From contig CAJXTP010000039.1 in assembly GCA_913061335.1 (NCBI GenBank), positions 1 to 16,618 on the forward strand: DNA of 16,618 bases, given 5' to 3'. Source of the DNA: an uncultured Loktanella sp. GTDB taxonomy: Bacteria; Pseudomonadota; Alphaproteobacteria; Rhodobacterales; Rhodobacteraceae. This document shows positions 14,061 through 16,618 of this stretch, piece after piece. The translations under genes and the position numbers were made by a program. The first letter of the stretch is position 1, and each line of letters begins with the position of its first letter. The notes under the pieces were generated by a model. It saw only the letters and a list, made by a program, of their open reading frames with translations. It did no database searches and had not been told where the DNA came from.

Positions 14061-16147
14061 CGGGCCGTCCGGAAAAACTATTCCCGCTGTTTTCTGCCAT
14101 GACCAGCTTGGATGGAATAGGACCAAAAACGGCGCTGACCCTCGAATCTGTAGGGATAACAAAGCCGCGTGATCTGCTAATGACGTTACCGCTTTCGGGT
14201 GTGGACCGCGGTCAACGCGCAACGATCCGTGATGTTGTCGCACCCGCAGTTGTGACCGTGGAAGTCACCATCGGAGAGCACTTTCCGCCGCGGACCCGTG
14301 GCCGCCCATACCGCATTCATGTCACCGACGCCGAGACGACATTTCAGCTCGTATTTTTCCATGCACGTGGAGATTACTTGTCCAAACAGCTTCCCACAGG
14401 GCAGCGTCGCATCGTGTCTGGAAAAATTGAGGTATTCGACAACGTCGCACAGATGGTTCACCCCGATCATATGTTGCGCATTGAAGACGCCGCGCAAATT
14501 CCCACATTCGAACCAGTTTATCCGCTTCATGCCGGCATCACCCAAAAACTTATGTGGAAAGGGACCCGCGCATCACTGGGTTTGGCACCTGATCTGGCTG
14601 AATGGATCGACCCGAGCCTTGTGACGCAACATGGCTGGCCCACATGGTTGCAGGCCATGCGCGATGCGCACACACCCGAGGCGACATCAGATTTGTCGAT
14701 GCATGCTGTTGCCCGGGAACGTTTGGCCTACGACGAATTGTTTGCCCATCAGGTGACGTTGGCACTCGCCCGCGCTGTTGCGCGTCGCGGCAAGGGGCGC
14801 AGTTCGAAACCAACTAATATCCTGCAAAATAAGGTACTTGCAGGATTGCCATATAAATCCACAGGCGCACAAACGCGAGCGGTGACCGAGATCTCCGCCG
14901 ATCTTGCTGCGCCAATGCGAATGAACCGATTACTTCAAGGCGACGTTGGGTCGGGTAAAACGCTCGTGGCGTTGATGGCTTTGCTGGCTGTGGTAGAGGC
15001 AGGCGGGCAGGGCGTCATGATGGCCCCGACTGAGATTTTGGCGCGACAGCATTTGGAAGGTCTGCAACCATTGGCAACCTCCGCAGGCGTCAATCTTGAA
15101 ATTCTGACAGGTCGCGATAAAGGTGCAGACCGCGCGGCAAAACTGGCGCGGCTTGCAGCGGGTGATATTCAGATACTTGTCGGCACACATGCCGTTTTCC
15201 AGAAGGGTGTCGATTTCGCAGATTTACGGTTGGCGATCATCGACGAACAACACCGCTTTGGCGTCGCGCAACGGATGGAGCTGGGTGCAAAAGGACAAGC
15301 CGTTGACGTACTGGTGATGACTGCAACACCAATCCCGCGGTCATTGGCATTGGCCCAATATGGCGACATGGATGTGTCGGTTTTGGATGAAAAACCACCC
15401 GGTCGCATGCCCGTCCAAACAGCATTGGTGTCAACAAACCGCATCGATGAAGTCGTCGACAAACTGCGGCGGGCCGTGGCTGATGGTCGGCAGGCGTATT
15501 GGGTGTGTCCGTTGGTCGAAGAAAGCGAATTCCTTGACATGACCGCCGCCGAAGAGAGATTTAAACGACTGCGCGCCACATTGGGCGAGAGCGTCGTTGG
15601 ACTTGTACATGGACAAATGCCATCAGCCGACAAAGACGCCGCAATGGCGCGATTTGTATCAGGCAAGACCAAAGTCCTTGTTGCAACAACCGTGATCGAG
15701 GTCGGCGTTAACGTCCCCAATGCATCGATTATGGTGATCGAGCGCGCTGAAACATTCGGATTGGCGCAGCTGCACCAATTGCGGGGCAGGGTTGGACGTG
15801 GGTCTGCCGCATCAACTTGCCTTTTGTTGTTCCAAGACCCCTTAACTGAAACAGGCCGCCGTCGACTCGAGATTTTACGCGAAACAGAAGATGGTTTCAA
15901 AATTTCCGAAGAAGACCTCGCGATGCGCGGCGCAGGCGATGTGATTGGCACCGCGCAATCTGGTGTACCAAGGTTTCGCATTGCAGATCTGGAACGGCAA
16001 GCGTCGTTGATGCAAGTAGCCCAAACCGATGCACGAAAATTGCTGAACGATGACCAAAAGCTGGAAACCTCACGGGGCGAGGCCGTTAGAACCGCGCTTT
16101 GGTTAATGGAGCAAGATAAAGCTATTCGTTTGATATCAGTAGGTTAG
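14057..16147 (+). CDS. recG: ATP-dependent DNA helicase RecG
   Basis: 696-residue superfamily-2 helicase that remodels stalled forks, R-loops and branched recombination intermediates. An N-terminal wedge/OB domain is followed by Walker A GDVGSGKT (295-302), the DEQH box (396-399, DEQHRFGVAQR), TAT motif III (422-424, MTATPIPRS) and later helicase motifs including TTVIEVGVNVPNAS and QLRGRVGRG. These are the RecG landmarks, and the length is normal. The ATG at 14057 overlaps the ligA stop (ATGA). Clustering with ligA makes a DNA-repair operon. A LexA-type operator lies just downstream, so it belongs to the next gene and not to recG. Confidence 0.97.
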   Translation: MTGRPEKLFPLFSAMTSLDGIGPKTALTLESVGITKPRDLLMTLPLSGVDRGQRATIRDVVAPAVVTVEVTIGEHFPPRTRGRPYRIHVTDAETTFQLVFFHARGDYLSKQLPTGQRRIVSGKIEVFDNVAQMVHPDHMLRIEDAAQIPTFEPVYPLHAGITQKLMWKGTRASLGLAPDLAEWIDPSLVTQHGWPTWLQAMRDAHTPEATSDLSMHAVARERLAYDELFAHQVTLALARAVARRGKGRSSKPTNILQNKVLAGLPYKSTGAQTRAVTEISADLAAPMRMNRLLQGDVGSGKTLVALMALLAVVEAGGQGVMMAPTEILARQHLEGLQPLATSAGVNLEILTGRDKGADRAAKLARLAAGDIQILVGTHAVFQKGVDFADLRLAIIDEQHRFGVAQRMELGAKGQAVDVLVMTATPIPRSLALAQYGDMDVSVLDEKPPGRMPVQTALVSTNRIDEVVDKLRRAVADGRQAYWVCPLVEESEFLDMTAAEERFKRLRATLGESVVGLVHGQMPSADKDAAMARFVSGKTKVLVATTVIEVGVNVPNASIMVIERAETFGLAQLHQLRGRVGRGSAASTCLLLFQDPLTETGRRRLEILRETEDGFKISEEDLAMRGAGDVIGTAQSGVPRFRIADLERQASLMQVAQTDARKLLNDDQKLETSRGEAVRTALWLMEQDKAIRLISVG

Positions 16148-16164
16148 TATTTTTGTTCGCTTTT

Positions 16165-16179
16165 GTTCTCATTTAGTTC
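16165..16179 (+). promoter_or_regulatory. LexA (SOS) operator, alphaproteobacterial type
   Basis: GTTCTCATTTAGTTC is a perfect GTTC-N7-GTTC, the established LexA box of Rhodobacter and rhizobia. Another GTTC lies six bases upstream (16155-16158), and a near-match GAAC-N7-CAAC is at 16203-16217. All lie between recG and the small membrane gene at 16248, with the main box ending 68 bp before its start. Confidence 0.7.
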
Positions 16180-16190
16180 TTTACACAACG

Positions 16191-16198
16191 TTAACCAT
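16191..16198 (+). promoter_or_regulatory. CtrA-type half-site upstream of the 40-residue membrane protein gene
   Basis: TTAACCAT, identical to the octamer in front of ctrA, is 49 bp upstream of the start at 16248 and 11 bp downstream of the LexA box. It is a single half-site, so CtrA control is suggestive only. Confidence 0.35.
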
Positions 16199-16247
16199 GT
16201 GGGAACAAAGGGGCAACAAAGAGAACCAAACACTGAGGGAGCAAAAA

Positions 16248-16370
16248 ATGGCCAAAGACATCAAAACCGCGATCGTCCGTTCAAGCGGCACGATCATTGC
16301 CGATGCCATTGGCGCTGCCGCCTTGCTTGTGATGCTTTTTGTCGGTCTGTCCTTGCCCGGGATGGTCTGA
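16248..16370 (+). CDS. 40-residue single-pass membrane protein, candidate SOS-controlled
   Basis: Small gene of 40 codons. The ATG follows GAGGGAGCAAAAA, a strong ribosome binding site. The product begins with a polar, positively charged stretch (MAKDIKTAIVRSSG) and then has one hydrophobic segment from about residue 15 to 36 (TIIADAIGAAALLVMLFVGL), ending LPGMV. It should insert in the inner membrane by this one helix. I do not recognise a named family. Context suggests SOS induction: a perfect LexA box and a second near-match lie in the 100-bp leader, and ligA-recG repair genes are immediately upstream. By analogy with Caulobacter SidA, a short membrane peptide made in the SOS response that blocks division, a division-inhibitor role is a reasonable guess. 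There is no sequence proof of that role. Confidence 0.72.
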   Translation: MAKDIKTAIVRSSGTIIADAIGAAALLVMLFVGLSLPGMV

Positions 16371-16514
16371 CCTGCCTCGCGATCACAGCGTCCGGTCCGT
16401 CATATTGCCTTGTCCCACCTATGCAATTTGATGACTTGCCTGTCCCATCCACAAGTCGGGGATTTGCCTCTCCCCTTATGGAATTTTGGATTGGATGCTG
16501 AAATCGCAAACCTC
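16371..16514. other. Non-coding stretch between small gene and terminator
   Basis: 144 bp with no credible reading frame. It contains the short hairpin GGGGA/TCCCC (16458-16462 with 16471-16475) and TGTCCCA twice. It is either the 3' untranslated region of the small membrane-protein mRNA or holds a small RNA ending at the strong terminator that follows. Confidence 0.4.
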
Positions 16515-16553
16515 ACCGCCGCCATCCTGTCCCGGATGTGCGGCGGTTTTTTT
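16515..16553 (+). terminator. Strong rho-independent terminator
   Basis: ACCGCCGCCATCC (16515-16527) pairs with GGATG and GCGGCGGT (16534-16547) over 13 pairs with a single bulged T at 16539 and a six-base loop. Seven T residues (16547-16553) follow. It ends rightward transcription from the small membrane-protein gene or from the ligA-recG operon. Confidence 0.92.
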
Positions 16554-16578
16554 ATGTGCAGTCGGCTTGTGCGAATGC

Positions 16579-16618
16579 CTGTCTCTTATACACATCTCCG
16601 AGCCCACGAGACCTCTCT
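16579..16618. other. Nextera/Tn5 sequencing adapter with partial index (not genomic)
   Basis: The reverse-complement Tn5 mosaic end is at 16579-16597, followed by the Illumina Nextera read-2 primer complement at 16598-16612 and six bases (CTCTCT) that look like the start of an index. Genomic sequence stops at 16578. Confidence 0.97.

Noticed and set aside
15169..15981. 270-codon frame opposite recG
   Set aside because: It is Ser/Arg/Thr-rich shadow sequence fully antisense to conserved RecG helicase motifs.
16163..16501. 112-codon frame overlapping the LexA box and small gene
   Set aside because: It has no ribosome binding site, composition is implausible, and it overlaps the better 40-codon gene in another frame.

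Overview
The window is a 16.6 kb assembled piece from an alphaproteobacterium, most likely a Rhodobacterales (roseobacter-type) organism of moderate GC. The evidence is the chromosomal block mnmA / sciP-ctrA / ligA-recG: SciP and CtrA are alphaproteobacterial cell-cycle regulators, and the MnmA, SciP and CtrA sequences look rhodobacteral. Both ends carry Nextera/Tn5 library adapter (1-28 and 16579-16618). The biological sequence is therefore 29-16578, and the leftmost gene is cut artificially.

The left half (29-9213) is a sugar-catabolism locus arranged around a GntR/FCD-type regulator. A leftward operon encodes a ribose-type (CUT2) ABC importer (permease, binding protein, ATPase) followed by a zinc-dependent MDR dehydrogenase that overlaps the ATPase gene by ATGA. 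Then come the regulator (rightward), a leftward pair (a UxaB-like long-chain reductase and an aldo/keto reductase) and a rightward pair (a COG3618 lactonase, then a 2-keto-3-deoxygluconate kinase fused in frame to a RhaM-type mutarotase). The enzyme set fits oxidative L-galactose catabolism: mutarotation, oxidation to the lactone (AKR), hydrolysis to L-galactonate, C5 oxidation to D-tagaturonate (MDR), reduction to D-altronate (UxaB-like), dehydration to KDG (dehydratase not in the window), and phosphorylation to KDPG. A similar 21-bp interrupted palindrome sits in both divergent promoter regions (3953-3973 and 7066-7086) and is a candidate operator for the regulator. The regulator appears to carry two winged-helix domains.

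The right half is core chromosome. mnmA (tRNA 2-thiolation) reads left. sciP and ctrA read right, with a TTAACCAT CtrA-type half-site between them and a terminator after ctrA. ligA and recG follow and overlap by ATGA.

Downstream of recG is an unlisted 40-residue single-pass membrane protein. Its promoter region holds a perfect alphaproteobacterial LexA operator (GTTC-N7-GTTC), a second near-match and another TTAACCAT. This makes it a candidate SOS-induced inner-membrane division inhibitor, analogous in logic to Caulobacter SidA. A strong intrinsic terminator follows. I see no rRNA, tRNA, CRISPR array or insertion sequence.
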